Below, in pieces: positions 33,706 through 45,639 of a stretch of 64,000 bases of DNA. The DNA lies in NCBI GenBank assembly GCA_021397845.1, contig CM038044.1, forward strand, positions 41,340,354 to 41,404,353, read 5' to 3'. The DNA comes from Areca catechu. Taxonomy: Eukaryota; Streptophyta; Magnoliopsida; Arecales; Arecaceae. Each line of letters begins with the position of its first letter. Within the stretch, counting starts at the first letter, position 1. Under the pieces are notes generated by a model, which saw nothing but the letters and a program-made list of their open reading frames with translations, was not told the DNA's origin and did no database searches. Position numbers and translations under genes: made by a program.

Positions 33706-34180
33706 TCGGACCCGAATTTTTTTTTAATAATATAAAAAATATATAAAATTAGATGATCGAAAATATATTTACGAAACTAGGTATTTTTGGTTGACATGGA
33801 TGCACATCACCAAAAACACCTACCACATGGCACAAGGGGTTGCCAGCGCGACCTGAAATCGCATTTGGGAAGGACAATTTATCAGCGTGAAATTGTCTTT
33901 CCCAAAGACGAATTCAGCCCAGCACCTCTCCACGTGGCGAGCCAAGATGTTTTGGTTTGCTTGGACACGTGAGCTGAACTCGTTGCTGGGAAGGACGATT
34001 TCATGCTGAGAAGTCGTCGCTCGCAAAAACGATTTCAGGAAATCTGATATCGTCACTAGCAAAGACGATTTCAGGCAGCTTGAAATCGTCTGGCAAGAAC
34101 GAATTCATCCTTAAATCTGCCCCTCACACTTTTTCACTGAAGTCGTCTCCGGGAAGGCCGATTTCTCACTAAATAAAATT
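33706..34180 (+). repeat. Left terminal inverted repeat
   Basis: Pairs with 40510-40980 in reverse. Inside it, GACGATTTCA and its complement GAAATCGTC recur every 30-60 bp, so the repeat can fold on itself as well as with its partner. Confidence 0.7.
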
Positions 34181-34599
34181 AATTTATCATATAAAATGAA
34201 ATTAATTTATTATATTAATTAATTTATTTTTAATTATATTAAAAATATAAATAAAAAATACTTTAATTTGTTTCGAGTCCGGGCACGTGCATATCGACGT
34301 ACCGGTCATCCCTGTGCCAACTCGCATCCAGTGCCGTAACAATACTAAATCTTAAACCCTAAATCCCATACCCTAGATGAATTAACAATATATTTAACTA
34401 CCAGAAAAAGACTGCAATGATCAATTAATAAAATATTTAACTCAACTGGCCATATATTTTGCCAAATTGGAAATTGTATGTACATGCATGAAAATAGTAC
34501 GTGCTTCGTGTATTAGTTTGTCAGACAGTATATAAGGTTTATCCCCATCCATAGCCCAAATAGATTTCATGCGAATAAAGTAGCACCTCATAGGTTTTG

Positions 34600-35215
34600 T
34601 AGGCAACCGATTATAGGAGTTTTGACCCTAGCGACCGGTGGTAGGACGAGGGCCAGACCGGTGGCAGGATTGGCACCCTAACCCTGGTGACCGGACCGGT
34701 GGCCGGATCCTGGCGATCATACTAGTGGCCAGACCCTGGCGATCGTACCGGTGGCAAGACTGGCAGTTGGACAGGTGACCGATCCCTAGTGACCACACCG
34801 TCACTCAAATCGATGACCGGACTCTAGCGATCGGACCGATGGTTAAACCAATGGCAGGATTGGCGCCCTGATCCTGGCGACCAGACTGGTGGTAGGACTA
34901 CTAGTCGGACCGGTGGTCGGACACTGACGGTCGTACCGATAGTTGGAACCGTGACTTGGTCTTGCATTAAAAATCACTAACGATAAATTAATTCCAATTC
35001 AGAGTATAGTTTTACAAATATAATACACAGACCAATGGTAAGACCAATGGCAGGACTGGGGGCCGGGCTGGTGGCAGGATTGGTGGCCTAACCCTAATGC
35101 CCGAACCAGTGGTACTGGGCTCTAGCCATCGGATTGACGGTAAGACCGATGACAGGAAGGGGGTCGGACCGGTGGCAGGATTAGGGGCCGGACCCTGGCA
35201 AATGTATCGTTGTAA
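34600..35215. repeat. Degenerate GACCGGTGGC-type minisatellite
   Basis: Irregular units built from GACCGGTGG(C/T), CCTGGCGATC and GGCAGGATTGG fill 34630-34960 and 35030-35215. No fixed period; the surrounding DNA is AT-rich. Confidence 0.65.
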
Positions 35216-35485
35216 ATAAATTTTTACATTATTAAAAAAAATTTCATTCGTGATGACTTATCATTCCCACTTCCGTGACTCAATGTAAATAATTTATTTT
35301 ATTAACACTAAACCCTAAACACTTAAACCATAAACTATCCATCGAACTGGGAGTCATGCTAACACTAGGTTGTCGATCGAAGTGGTACTGAAGTTGATGC
35401 CACATGAGAAATCATGAATTTAATAATTAAATTATATTTCAAAATATAGTTTTACAAATACAATACATAAAAAAGAATAATGATC

Positions 35486-38400
35486 TTAGGTCCTACATGG
35501 TGGCCGTCTCTTCCTGCGTGCAGTGGACACGACAAGGTGGAGGTGCAACTTCAGCTTGTGGCTGATGCTCTGTCATATGCTCTATGACCTGGGATGCTTG
35601 CTGTGCCGACACGTGATGTGATGAACCCTTTCCATAGGCCTATCCTCGATGTCCGGAGTAATCGTACTGCATCATGTAGTCCGATGCATTGGTATACTCA
35701 AAATGTGTAGAACAAGATCAATAGATATGAACTCGGGCATCGGATATGGAGAGGTACTATAATGTCGAGTACCTCATCCGTGCTAGAATGATGGAGGTGC
35801 TCCCGATGATGATGCATAGCGGTAAGGCGAAGGAGTCTCATCCTCTCTGTTGACCCCCTGATAAAACTCCCGTAACGAGACACGTGCATGATCGCTGATA
35901 GTATGAAGGACTGAATGACAAACATCTATAATAGTATGGGAGTTCGTCGCTATGCAATCTGGTTGAGCAAGCTAAAATATCCTCGTGATGGCACTACTCT
36001 ATAAGATAAAAATAAATAATGAATTTCAAGAAATATAAAATTTAACATTAATAAATAGCAAAACTTAAATTTCTTACCATATAATTATTAACCACATCAG
36101 GATGATTGATGAATCGATGCATGATGCTGCGGTACCACTATATATAGGGATCGTGATTATCCATGATACCATCATCTAGAGCACCATCTACAATATGATC
36201 ATGTCTACTCATCCATAAATGAACGAACTCGTGATGAGTGGCGAACCAGTCCTGGTCGAGTCGTGATGGGGATATCAAATCAGACATACGCTTCAAGCTT
36301 CAATTTGTTCTCTAAGTCATGTATTGGTCAATTTTGAGTCTTGTAATGGAATTTAATTTTGAGTGCTGTAATAAAGTGAGCCAGTTTGGTTCATTAAGTC
36401 AGTTGAAGTTCCTTGTTTAGTCCATTTTTAAGTCCAGTCAAGAAGTCCACCCAGTTTCAATTCAGTCATATGAGTCCTATAACTTTCATGCTCAAGAGGA
36501 GGATTGTTAGACCTGCATCAGCACAGCATCCAGGTCCCTTGTTCATGCTGCCCAAACCCTGGAGAATGAAGCCCCAGCCTATCAAGAGGAGGTGCCCCAA
36601 GTCCACAAGAATTCTAGCACCCCCCTTGGCTGATGATACCTAGCCCATGGCACCCTAGGGATTGGCCCTCCAGCATTTGGTGCCCCAGGCCTTGGCGCCC
36701 CTACCTTGGCCCACTAAAGCTGGCAACCAAGCCCAAGCTCCTTCAAGACATGGTGCCCCAGCCCAAGCCCATTCATGAGTGGCACCCCAGCTAGCCCAAG
36801 CCCAAGTAAGGCTTCTCAGTCCAAGGAAGAATCAGCTAGCTCACTTCTACCAGGAGTCAGTCAGCCCAGTCCAAGTTTATTTTGTGTTTTATTTCTACAA
36901 AGACTTGTACTCCTAATTAGATAAAGAGAGGATCTTGGGTGAATCTATAAATACCCCACCCCCTCCCCCTCTTGTAATTAATCTTTTTTCATGAATTAAA
37001 ACTCTGGTGAATTTTTTTGTGACAATTTGTGCTCATTAAAAGTCATGTGAGACTTGTCTTTTTTTCTTGTGAGCAAACCCTAGCCGCCAACCATCCCTCC
37101 CTCTTCCACCAAACCCCAGCCATTGTCTATCCAAGTAAGAGCCCTAAGATGCCCACCATCATCCCTCCAAGGATCCAAGCATCTTCATCTTCTATAGTCC
37201 TCAAATCAGCCCGGGCAATCCTACTACTTCTTCTTCTCTTCTAATACCCCGTTTTATAATTTTCCTATCATCCTTAACACTAACCCTTAATGTTTGCAGG
37301 ATCCCTCTAGTACCACGCTCTCTGGATGAATTCTTCTTTGCCTCTGAACGAAGCTGATAAAAAGTCGATGGATTCATGATAAAGTGACCGGATCATCCAG
37401 GCATCGATCCGAGCAGAGTGAACTCTTCTATGACATCATGCAATTCATTGCTAGGTATATAAACCCCTTCTCTTCTCACATTTTCTGATTTTTGAAGATT
37501 GAACATACTCCTAATAGGCCTTCTTAGACATAGGATCCTTTACTTGTTTTATTTTGTTGATAGTTCTAGCATGTGGGTAGGAATTCTAATTGTTGTATGA
37601 AACCCTAACCTGGTCTTAGCTATTTTCAAGAACTAAATCTAAACAACCTCAAAAATTATTGCTCCTTTAATATGATTTTCTTATCCTTCTTATGTCATTC
37701 ATCTGCATGCATCATGTTAGAGTCCCGTCCCTCATCAGGTCGTCCTCTCATATCGATATGATGCAGAGTTGAACGCATATCAACCTGATCAGATACGACC
37801 TGTCGAATCCCAAACTAGTGCATCACTCTATCAGGTAAGTGCCACTCTACCATATGAAAATAAATAAGTGGCACTCGAGCACACTGGATTTGCTGACCAT
37901 CTATACGGTAATCTGGTAACTGTACAAGTACTTCGGCAGAATATGGCTGCCATATCACTTGTTCATAAATAATTTAAAGCATAATTCGATAAATAAGAAC
38001 ATATAAGACTAGTCAATCATTTAAACAAAATAAGCATTAATGATTACCTCATCTACTCTCAGGTGATCTATCAAGTAATGATAAGAAGAGACCGCATGTG
38101 TTGGTACCTATGTCACAAAAAAATTATCTCTCCATCTACAAAATAAATTTATTAAATTGGTTAAATAAGTTAGTAAATATCATACACAGTGTAAAATTTA
38201 ATATAAATACATAACTTACCGCATTCCTAAAGGACCTTGTGGTAAACCAACTCCATCGTTATCAAAATCGATCATCGGATCGGGAGCCTGTCGCTGTAAT
38301 CTGCGTGGTGCAAGGATCGGGAATCTATCCCATGCCCATAGCTGTAAAAGAAGTAATGGACCAGCAATGTTATTGGCATCTCTCTTACTCGCCCTACACA

Positions 38401-39063
38401 TCTCTCTGTATAACCATGCAAGCCCTACACTACCCCAATTATAATATCCAGCATCATCCAAATCTGCTAGTAGGGATAGAAATATGAGATGCATCATATT
38501 CCCAGATTTATCTATAAATAGATACCCACCCATCAGCTGCAGAATATATGCTCGAGCATAGCGCTATATGGCTATCTCGTCGGCATCATTATCTAACTGC
38601 TAAAATTGCTTGGTGAGCCAGACCAAACTCAGTCACGATCCCTGGAGTCTACCTTATGGTGGAACAACCCCTAATAAATCATGATAGAGCTGTCCATAAT
38701 CAACCCGTGTAGAACCTGTCACTGGTAGACCATCAACCAGCAAGCCTAGCTGAATGACAATGTCCTGGAGGGTGATGCTGAGCTCTCCCTGGGAAAAATG
38801 AAAAGTGTCTCTGGGCGCTAACGCTCGACAAGAGCAGTGATCAAATGCCATTCCAATTTAATGAAACCAATATAAGCAAGTCCATAAAAACCAGAATGCA
38901 TCAACAAAGGCAAAATGCGTCGATCTAGTGATATCGATCTGCGCATAACCATCTCCCGTCGATGACAATGCAAAATGATAGTATCATGTCCCTCCCATAT
39001 CAGAGACGATCTATGTACCTCTTGATCGTATAATACATTATGATCTGATTGACCGGGATCCAT
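35486..39063 (-). pseudogene. Plant mobile domain (PMD, MAIN-like) gene, broken
   Basis: The minus strand starts MDPGQSDHNVLYDQEVHRS and continues through MRRSISLDRRILPLL, FYGLAYIGFIKLEWHLITALVER, FHFSQGELSITLQDIVIQLG and LLLLQLWAWDRFPIL. These are the conserved blocks of the PMD family (PF10536), some members of which act in gene silencing and others travel in transposons. Likely introns have GT donors at 38221 (CGGTAAGT) and after 36081 (ATGGTAAGAAA). Later exons carry VEWHLPDRVM, DQDWFATHHEFVHLW and a basic end RRKRRPPC. Decay: a TGG-to-TAG stop and frameshift near 38820, several CAG-to-TAG stops, and a solo LTR inside an exon (36264-37737). Confidence 0.82.
36264..37737 (+). mobile_element. 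Solo LTR inside a PMD exon
   Basis: 1474 bp from TGATGGGGAT to CCCTCATCA, flanked by AGTCG (36259-36263) and GGTCG (37738-37742), a 5-bp duplication with one change. It has a TATAAATACCCC box near 36945. Removing it with one flank restores the PMD reading (MRGRLDQDWF), which confirms the insertion. No interior or second LTR is present. Confidence 0.85.
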
Positions 39064-39117
39064 AACTGTGATATACAATAACTCGAACGAAACAAAATAA
39101 GCAATCATAAACACCAC

Positions 39118-40509
39118 TAAAATAATATTTTTCTTAGAAATTTAATTAGAACACATGATTATAATAAGTATAATACAAAATCTTACTTAAAAAAATGACA
39201 TGAAGCATAATACAAAGTATTGACATGAACCACGAATAATTTATCTTAAACCATAGAATTGTTTTACAATCCAACAAAGCAATGACATGAACCACGAACA
39301 TTCAATAGGACTCCTGAAGCAACAGCATAATCAAGTCCTGAAACTACAACATAATTTAAGCAATGAAAATAATATGAGTAAATGATACAACTTTATTTTT
39401 AATATAATTTTTAATTTTTCATATAATTTTTAATCTTTATATTTACAACTTTATCTTTTTAATATAATTTTTACTCTTGTCATATTAACAAATTACCAAA
39501 AATATAAGTAAATGATAATTAAATAAATACATAAATAATATTCAACTACCAAAATAAATATATGAACTAGATATAAAGATTTTAATTATAATTACACATG
39601 AATAAAAATATTAATAGTATAACATTACAATATTTATTTTCAACAATTAAATTACTTAATATAAAAATAATTATACTAAACAATAATAACAACATAATAT
39701 TTAAATAATTACACTAATATAATTAACCAACAAAATAAAATTACTAATAATAATAGTTCAACCATTAAAATAACAATTAAAAAAAATTAATTATGAAGAA
39801 TTTGCCATTCAATTTGTTGACATTTTAAGAATTTGAGCAGTGATCATAATTTACTATTTTTAAATTACCTACATATCCAAAAATAAATTTTACCAAATTA
39901 TTTAAGATAATTAAATATTACCAAATTAGACAACCTAATCCTTAATTCTTTTTAAAGCACAACTTTTATAATTATCCTAGCTCTTTAATTTTAATATAAT
40001 TATTCAAAATATCCAACAATAACAACAACATAATACCTAAATAATTATAACAATATAATCATGCCACAAAATTAAATTAGCAACTATAATATTTAAATAA
40101 TTAACATTATATAATATAACATAACCTAACTATCAACAATCAACAATTCAATCTTCAATTTGTTTAAAATAACAGAATATAAGATACCCAACTATCTAAT
40201 ATGATCGAAAATAAAATTACCTGTAATGCCCAATATAATTTTTTTTAATGAATCGGAAGATGTAATGCCCGGAAGTCAGGAAATAAAAAATCAATCTAGA
40301 CAGAAAATAGAGCCCTAAAACAAATCACAAAGAAAATCTCACAAACCAAATAAATATTAATATAATGTGAAGCAGGAAAAAAAAAAAACAAACCTATTGG
40401 ACTAGAGTGGGACCGAAAGACAAGTGGGGTCGAGAGCCGGGGAACCGGAGTGGGGCCAAGTAGGGGTGGCAAAGCGGGGGACCAACGATGAAGAAGCAGG
40501 GAGGAAGGA
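39118..40509. other. AT-rich interior of the inverted-repeat element
   Basis: Very AT-rich with runs of short A/T words; no open frame or RNA gene seen. This is upstream of the PMD gene and could contain its promoter. Confidence 0.55.
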
Positions 40510-40980
40510 AAGTAGACGGGGGTTGGGTTTTTTTGGTTGATAAATCATGTCTGGGAAAGGCGATTTCTCAATCTGAATTCGTCCTTCCCAGTGATGAATT
40601 GAGCCAAAAACCGCCACGTTGACCCACTGCTCACCATATGGAGAGGGGAAGTGCCTGAATTCATCTTTGGAAAAGATGTGTTTAGGCTGAGAAATTATTT
40701 TTCTCAGCGATGATTTCATCCAAAATGCAACACCTGTCCATGCACCATGAAATATCTTGGCTCACCATGTAAAGAGGTGCTAGGCTGAAATCATCTTTAG
40801 AAAATATGATTTCATGTTAAGAAATCGTTCATTCTAAACATCATTTCAGATCATGCTGGTAGCCCCTCGTACCGCATGATAGATGTTTCTGGCGTTGTGC
40901 ATCCGTGTCGGTCTAAAATATTTTTGATCACCTAATTTAATATTTTTTTACATTATTAAAAAAATTTCGCTCGGATCCGA
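40510..40980 (-). repeat. Right terminal inverted repeat
   Basis: Reverse complement of 33706-34180 with gaps. It contains the same GATTTC / GAAATC words as its partner. Confidence 0.7.
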
Positions 40981-41476
40981 CGAACTGTTAGTTAAAATCA
41001 TGGCTCAAAAGAGTTCACGTGACCAGCATAGGGAAGAGGATGATAAAAACTTGAAAACTTTGAAACAGGGAAGGGATAAAAATAAATAAATAAATAGTCC
41101 TCCTCTTGGCTCCGGATTGCAAAGCTCGAGGCTGAATCTTTGGTAAAACGTCAAACAACTCTTGCCACCCTCTCTCTCTGGTCTCGAGTCCCCGAGCGTG
41201 GGGGCAAGGTCACCCACTGCTGGCCTCGGGATAGGAGCCGTAAAGAAAGGAAGGAGAGCAAGGATGGGAGAGGAAACGACTGGGCCCCTGGGGAACGAGC
41301 ATCCCCTCCAGAGGGCAAGCCATGCTTACTAATGAAGGGGCCAATGCCCAAGCTTTAAGCACTACTTGCCCCTATCCCCGCGACAAAGACCTCTGCCCTA
41401 CTCTCTCACTCTATCCTCCTCCTCAGCCTTCCTGTAACCACCCCCTGTTCCTCTGGATTCTGTCTTGTTCAAATCC

Positions 41477-41483
41477 TATATAA
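41477..41483 (+). promoter_or_regulatory. TATA box of the NOI/RIN4-like gene
   Basis: TATATAA lies 65 bases before the ATG, after a C/T-rich stretch (CCTCCTCCTCAGCC). Transcription would start near 41510. Confidence 0.6.
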
Positions 41484-41547
41484 TTATTAGAACTCAACTA
41501 CTTCTGGCACCCACCTTGCTCTGTCTAGCTCTTGGATTTTGAGTCAA

Positions 41548-42345
41548 ATGGAGGTATGTGAAGGGATAGCTCTGAGACTGGCTTCTTTCTATTACTCTTG
41601 GAATACTAGGAAGTGGCTTTGGTTTGTAGGCAGTATTCTTTGTTCTTTGGTTTTCTTATTTCCCCTGAAGTAAGAGCTGGGTTTTGCTTGTAGGACATGA
41701 AAAGGTGCCAGATACCGGCGTTTGGGAACTGGGACTACTGCGACGAGCTCCCCATTACCCAGTTCTTCGAGTCAGCAAGGCAGGCTGGTTTGATCCGTGG
41801 CCATTACTTTGCAGAGGATGGTGATCTCTTCAAGGTGCCAGTACCTGTGAAGCCAACACACCATCACTACCACCAACACCACAAAAAGGTACTCAATTCG
41901 AGTCTCAAAGGCCTTTAACTCTGGGTTCCTACTTTCTTATGGCTCTCGTTTTGTTTTGTTTCGGTTTTAGTTGAGGAAGGGAGCACGAGAGAAGCAGCAG
42001 AATGGGAAGGAGCAACAGAGAAAGCTGGGGAGGGTGTGTGATGTGGGAGGTCAGAGCCCAAGGAAGACAAGAGCTCCCAAAGCTGTGGATGAGGATTTGT
42101 ACAAGATCCCCTCGGAGCTCCTCTACCAAAAGCCTAAAAGGGTACCCATCTTTTCCTCTGCTTCTTTTCTTCTATACATTGCATGAGAGAGAGAGTGGTC
42201 CTCTAGACTCCCCATTGGAGCCACAAATGCTTGGAATTTTAGTTCAACCTCTAAGCCAAATCCTTTGATATGTTGTGATTGGTTGCAGAAGAGGATGCTC
42301 AGGAGTTTGTGGTCAGGGTGCCTGGGACTTGACTGCATTGCCTGA
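41548..42345 (+). CDS. NOI/RIN4-like small protein, four exons, intact
   Basis: Exons 41548-41553, 41694-41888, 41971-42141 and 42289-42345 join in frame to 142 residues, with GT-AG introns throughout (GTATGTG, GTACTC and GTACCC donors). Residues 5-25 contain CQIPAFGNWDYCDELPITQFF, close to the PxFGNW(D/E) motif of the NOI family, the piece of RIN4 that the bacterial protease AvrRpt2 cleaves (PF05627). A DLFKVPVP stretch, a His-rich loop, a basic middle and a C-terminal end with two cysteines (CLGLDCIA) follow. RIN4 is a membrane-bound regulator of plant immunity; most small NOI proteins have no assigned job. Exon 1 has only two codons; the alternative start is Met at 41697, three residues later. 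It is the only host gene I find intact. The inverted-repeat element ends about 570 bases upstream. Confidence 0.85.
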
Positions 42346-42984
42346 GAATGGAGTGAGAGAGGGTGAAACACAGGTCTTGCATCGCAGTCGGTGTGCGTGC
42401 TGTCTGTACTTCTTTTTCTGCTTTTTGTTAACCTTTTCTTCCTTTGATTAATGCACGATGTGATGCATCGTAAGACCGTGTCTTCTCAACTGGGAATGGA
42501 AGAAACTGTCTGACTCTGTAGCGGCCGTTTGTGTTGCAGTGCTTCTGGACTGTATTATTTAAGGGCGTCTGGTGGTATAGATAATTGAGAAATAGTGTAA
42601 CGAAGAGTGTTTGGTAGGATAATTACCTGATAACTTCTGTTATATTCAATCCAGTGGCGTCTTCTATGTGTTCCAGTTTCACTCCATTTGGCTATGAAAG
42701 CCTGAAGTGGTCCCTTAAAGATGGAGACAAGTCCTCGTGGGAAGTTTGTCTTCTCTGTCACAAAAGTTGCAGTCAAATCTAAAGAAATCTTGGAGCTTTG
42801 CTTGGTAATCCATGTTTAGCTTTGAAATCTATATGCATCCAAGAGCTTTCCTCGTTTTGTGAAAACCATTGTTATCCACGTTGGAGAAGCATATTAACTT
42901 TTATTTATATAAAATTATTTTATATATAAAAAAGGTATGGATTTTAAGAAAATATAATAAAATTAAAAAGAAAAAAAATTAAAA
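42346..42984. other. 3' flank of the NOI/RIN4-like gene, no second gene
   Basis: The first 200 bases are probably 3' untranslated sequence. The segment at about 42563-42790 (GGGCGTCTGGTGG...) looks like the start of a small DNA transposon, but I could not find a matching inverted end. Confidence 0.4.
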
Positions 42985-43842
42985 AAGAAAATAATAAAAG
43001 ATCATATATATTAAAACTTTTCAATATTCCTTCAAGATGGAACGAAGATATTACAAACATCCATCTTACTAACAAAAGATTAAAAAAAAGATACATTTAG
43101 TTTCTTTATCAGGATATTTGCCACCTGATTAGTTGAGCAGATAAAAGAATGCAAATCTGTCTACTGATCATTTTTTTAAATAAATAATGATCAATTTCAA
43201 TATGTTTGGTACGATCATGCTACACTAGATTATTAACATTTTTAATTGTTGCTTTGTTATCATAATATAGTATCAAAGGAGACTTTCTCAAAGGCGTAGT
43301 TCTTGGAGTAATTTCTAAGATCACAGAAGCTCACATATTTCCTCAACCATTGCTCTGTACTCAATCTCTGCAATCAATCTAGCCATAATGAACTATTTTT
43401 TACTTCTCCGACTAACTAAATTATTACCAATGAATGTACAGTAACCAGTAGCGGACTGCTGATCATCCAATAAGCCTATCTAGTCTACATCAATAAATGC
43501 CTCAATTCTTAAGAAGTCATGTCAAAAAAAAAGTAGACCCTGATCAGGATACAATTTTAGGTAGCGTAGTATCCAATATACTACCTCTATATATCATTTT
43601 CATGGGTCATGCATAAACTAGTCGATGAAACTGATCGCAAAGATAATATCTGGTATGGTATGAAAAAGATAAATTAGCCTCTCTACTAGCCGCTGATATC
43701 TTTCATGATCAACAGAAGCTCTACTATTTGTCATCAACTTGTGATTCTGGTCAATAAGAGTATTAACTGGCTTACACCCTAATATCCCGGTCTTATTAAA
43801 AAGATCAAAAATATACTTTCGTTGAAATAAAAAAAATATCAT
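42985..43842 (-). pseudogene. Copia RT end and RNase H fragment
   Basis: The minus strand reads FQRKYIFDLFNKTGILGCKP, RYQRLVERLIYL and IPDIIFA, then ATGYCTFIGNNLVSRRSKK and TKHIEIDHYLFK. This is the end of RT through RNase H of a Ty1/copia pol. Stops and frame changes are frequent. No LTR, gag or integrase is joined to it, so it is an isolated fragment. Confidence 0.85.
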
Positions 43843-44099
43843 GAGATGACCAAGTGATGTGGGATGTGCAGGGATGTGAACATCAACATAATGAAATGCA
43901 AAAGTTTAATGTGGACAATGATTCCAAACATATAGCTTAACTCTTCCGTAAGAGAATAAAAAGAGCACTGAAGTAAACTACTAGAAGATAAAATCACTTT
44001 CTCATAGATTAGACCTATCTAGATAATAAATTGATTGGACCTAATAGTTGAGAAACCATTTGAATTAGGACAAGCTCTTTCAAAAGTTCATATCCAAGA
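43843..44099. other. Unassigned
   Basis: No gene or repeat recognised; it may be more of the copia fragment, decayed. Confidence 0.35.
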
Positions 44100-44697
44100 G
44101 AGGAAAAAGCTTGTTACCAGACAATGATCTTTCTTCCCTCAATAGTTGGATCACTCAATACTCCTATGAATAGTTCCAAGGCAAGGAGGACCTCTTCTTT
44201 GGCTCTGGGCACCCAGAAATCCTGCAAATAGATTAATCAGAGACCAAGGGAGAATAGGGAAAAGAAAAGAAAAAGTGATTAGCAAGGGAAGGAGAAGAGT
44301 ATGCAATGGAGTCTTGGAGACTAGAGAACTCGATTTGGGCCTCACACCTTTCTCCCTCATGGATGAAATGATTGGAGCAATGGAAGTAAATTTTTTTTTT
44401 TTCATTCATCTTTAACATCCCATTACAAGAGGAGGAGGGGTATTTATCATTCACCCAAGTCTCTTTAATATTTGAATTAGAGAGATTACATGCATCAATC
44501 AAGGAGGAATAAGTATGACACCTCATTCGAATTTGAATTTGATTTTCTTTCATGCTTTGGGTGGCAAGAATGGAAAAAACCTTCCATGTTGGCATGGAGA
44601 TAAAAATGGGACCATCTTACGTGGAGGATGAGGTAGCGCAAGGAATGGATTCTTCTGGAGTTTTTTCTTGCATGGAGGGTGAAGTGGCATCCTGTTG
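44100..44697 (-). repeat. LTR-like fragment
   Basis: On the minus strand an ATGATAAATACCCCTCC box is followed by a CT-rich stretch and 'leader' wording like that in the solo LTR at 36264 (TATAAATACCCC). No mate copy or target duplication was found. Confidence 0.45.
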
Positions 44698-45086
44698 AAA
44701 ATTGTGTCTCAAAGCCAATCATCTAGGCTATAAATGGTTGTGCAACTCATGTATATAAATTATTGAATTGAATAAAAGGTTTATTCTGGTTGTTTATCAC
44801 ATGACATCTTCTTAATTGAAGTCTTGTGTGATGATGTCCTTTGAGCTACCTTATATGCAATGTAGAGAGGATGCATCGCATAGTTTATAAATTGGTTCGC
44901 GACCAAAGGATACGCTATTTCAGGATGATGGTGTATTGAGTGTAGGTCGTTGATGTCATATCTGTTGCTTATCCTCTTAACCAAGTAGCATGGAGATGTT
45001 GGTATAACATCAGGTATTATGTTTGACATTTTATTGAACATGACTCTCATGCAAGATTCTCTTTCTACTAAAGAGAAGTTCTGCAT
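44698..45086 (-). pseudogene. Unrecognised coding tail, inverted relative of 2570-2777
   Basis: A 101-codon minus frame (45086-44781) ends in YIAYKVAQ..SSHK..IKKM and then a stop. It resembles the shorter frame at 2570-2680, and the similarity runs on past the stop. Two copies with the same stop suggest a real former protein of a repeat family. I do not know which. Confidence 0.45.
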
Positions 45087-45639
45087 TAGAATGTAGACAT
45101 GAATTATTCCTCTGACTTGAAATCACAATGGCAGCTTGCGATCAACTCACCATGCTTAAGTGCCGGACTACCTGGATTTCTAATTCGGTGATGGAAAATT
45201 GCTAGGTACAGTCAAGTACTAGTATAGTGGTAGTAGGATCGAGATAGAATTGATCTCTCCAAATGGTTTGGATTGAATGTTTAATATGTCTCAAATGAGA
45301 AAGACCTTGGCCAGGGTATTCCTTGTAAGAAGTTACAAGGATTCTTTGTTTGACACATATTGAGATGGACTGATTAGGGTTGGGCAGTTTAACCTTAAGC
45401 CATCCGGAGCTTTAAGAGATTAAAGGAATAAGTTCACTGATATTCCATATTCAACAGGTTCATGTTGCTTTGCAACCTTCAACCTATCTGGATGCCCGGT
45501 GTCATTGCTAGATGGAAACTTTGGTTGAAACTGGAAATGTTCTTGTGCTACTGGTTTAGTGTTTAAACCTATGGGGCCACACACCATAGGGTTTCTTCTT
45601 GCTTTGATGGAATGCAAACAATTGGGAATCGTTTTGGGC
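45087..45639. other. Unassigned, probably old retrotransposon sequence
   Basis: No credible protein domain. Moderately AT-rich. Confidence 0.35.

Larger units (their letters stand above)
33706..40980 (-). mobile_element. Element with long terminal inverted repeats carrying a PMD gene (Mutator-like?)
   Basis: 33706 onward (TCGGACCCGA) is matched in reverse by the sequence ending at 40980 (TCGGATCCGA on the opposite strand). Similarity extends about 470 bp inward with gaps, including a shared CAGC(A/C)CCTCT(C/T) and GGTGAGCCAAGAT context. Between the repeats is a decayed plant mobile domain gene and no visible transposase. PMD genes are known passengers of Mutator-like elements. No clear 9-bp target duplication is seen, so class and exact ends are inferred. 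Confidence 0.7.

Noticed and set aside
33688..40998. GTTAAA on both sides of the inverted-repeat element as a target duplication
   Set aside because: Only six bases match and they do not abut the repeat ends symmetrically.
42555..42776. Minus-strand 73-codon frame after the NOI/RIN4-like gene
   Set aside because: No similarity to any family I know; it overlaps a likely small transposon start and has no conserved motif.
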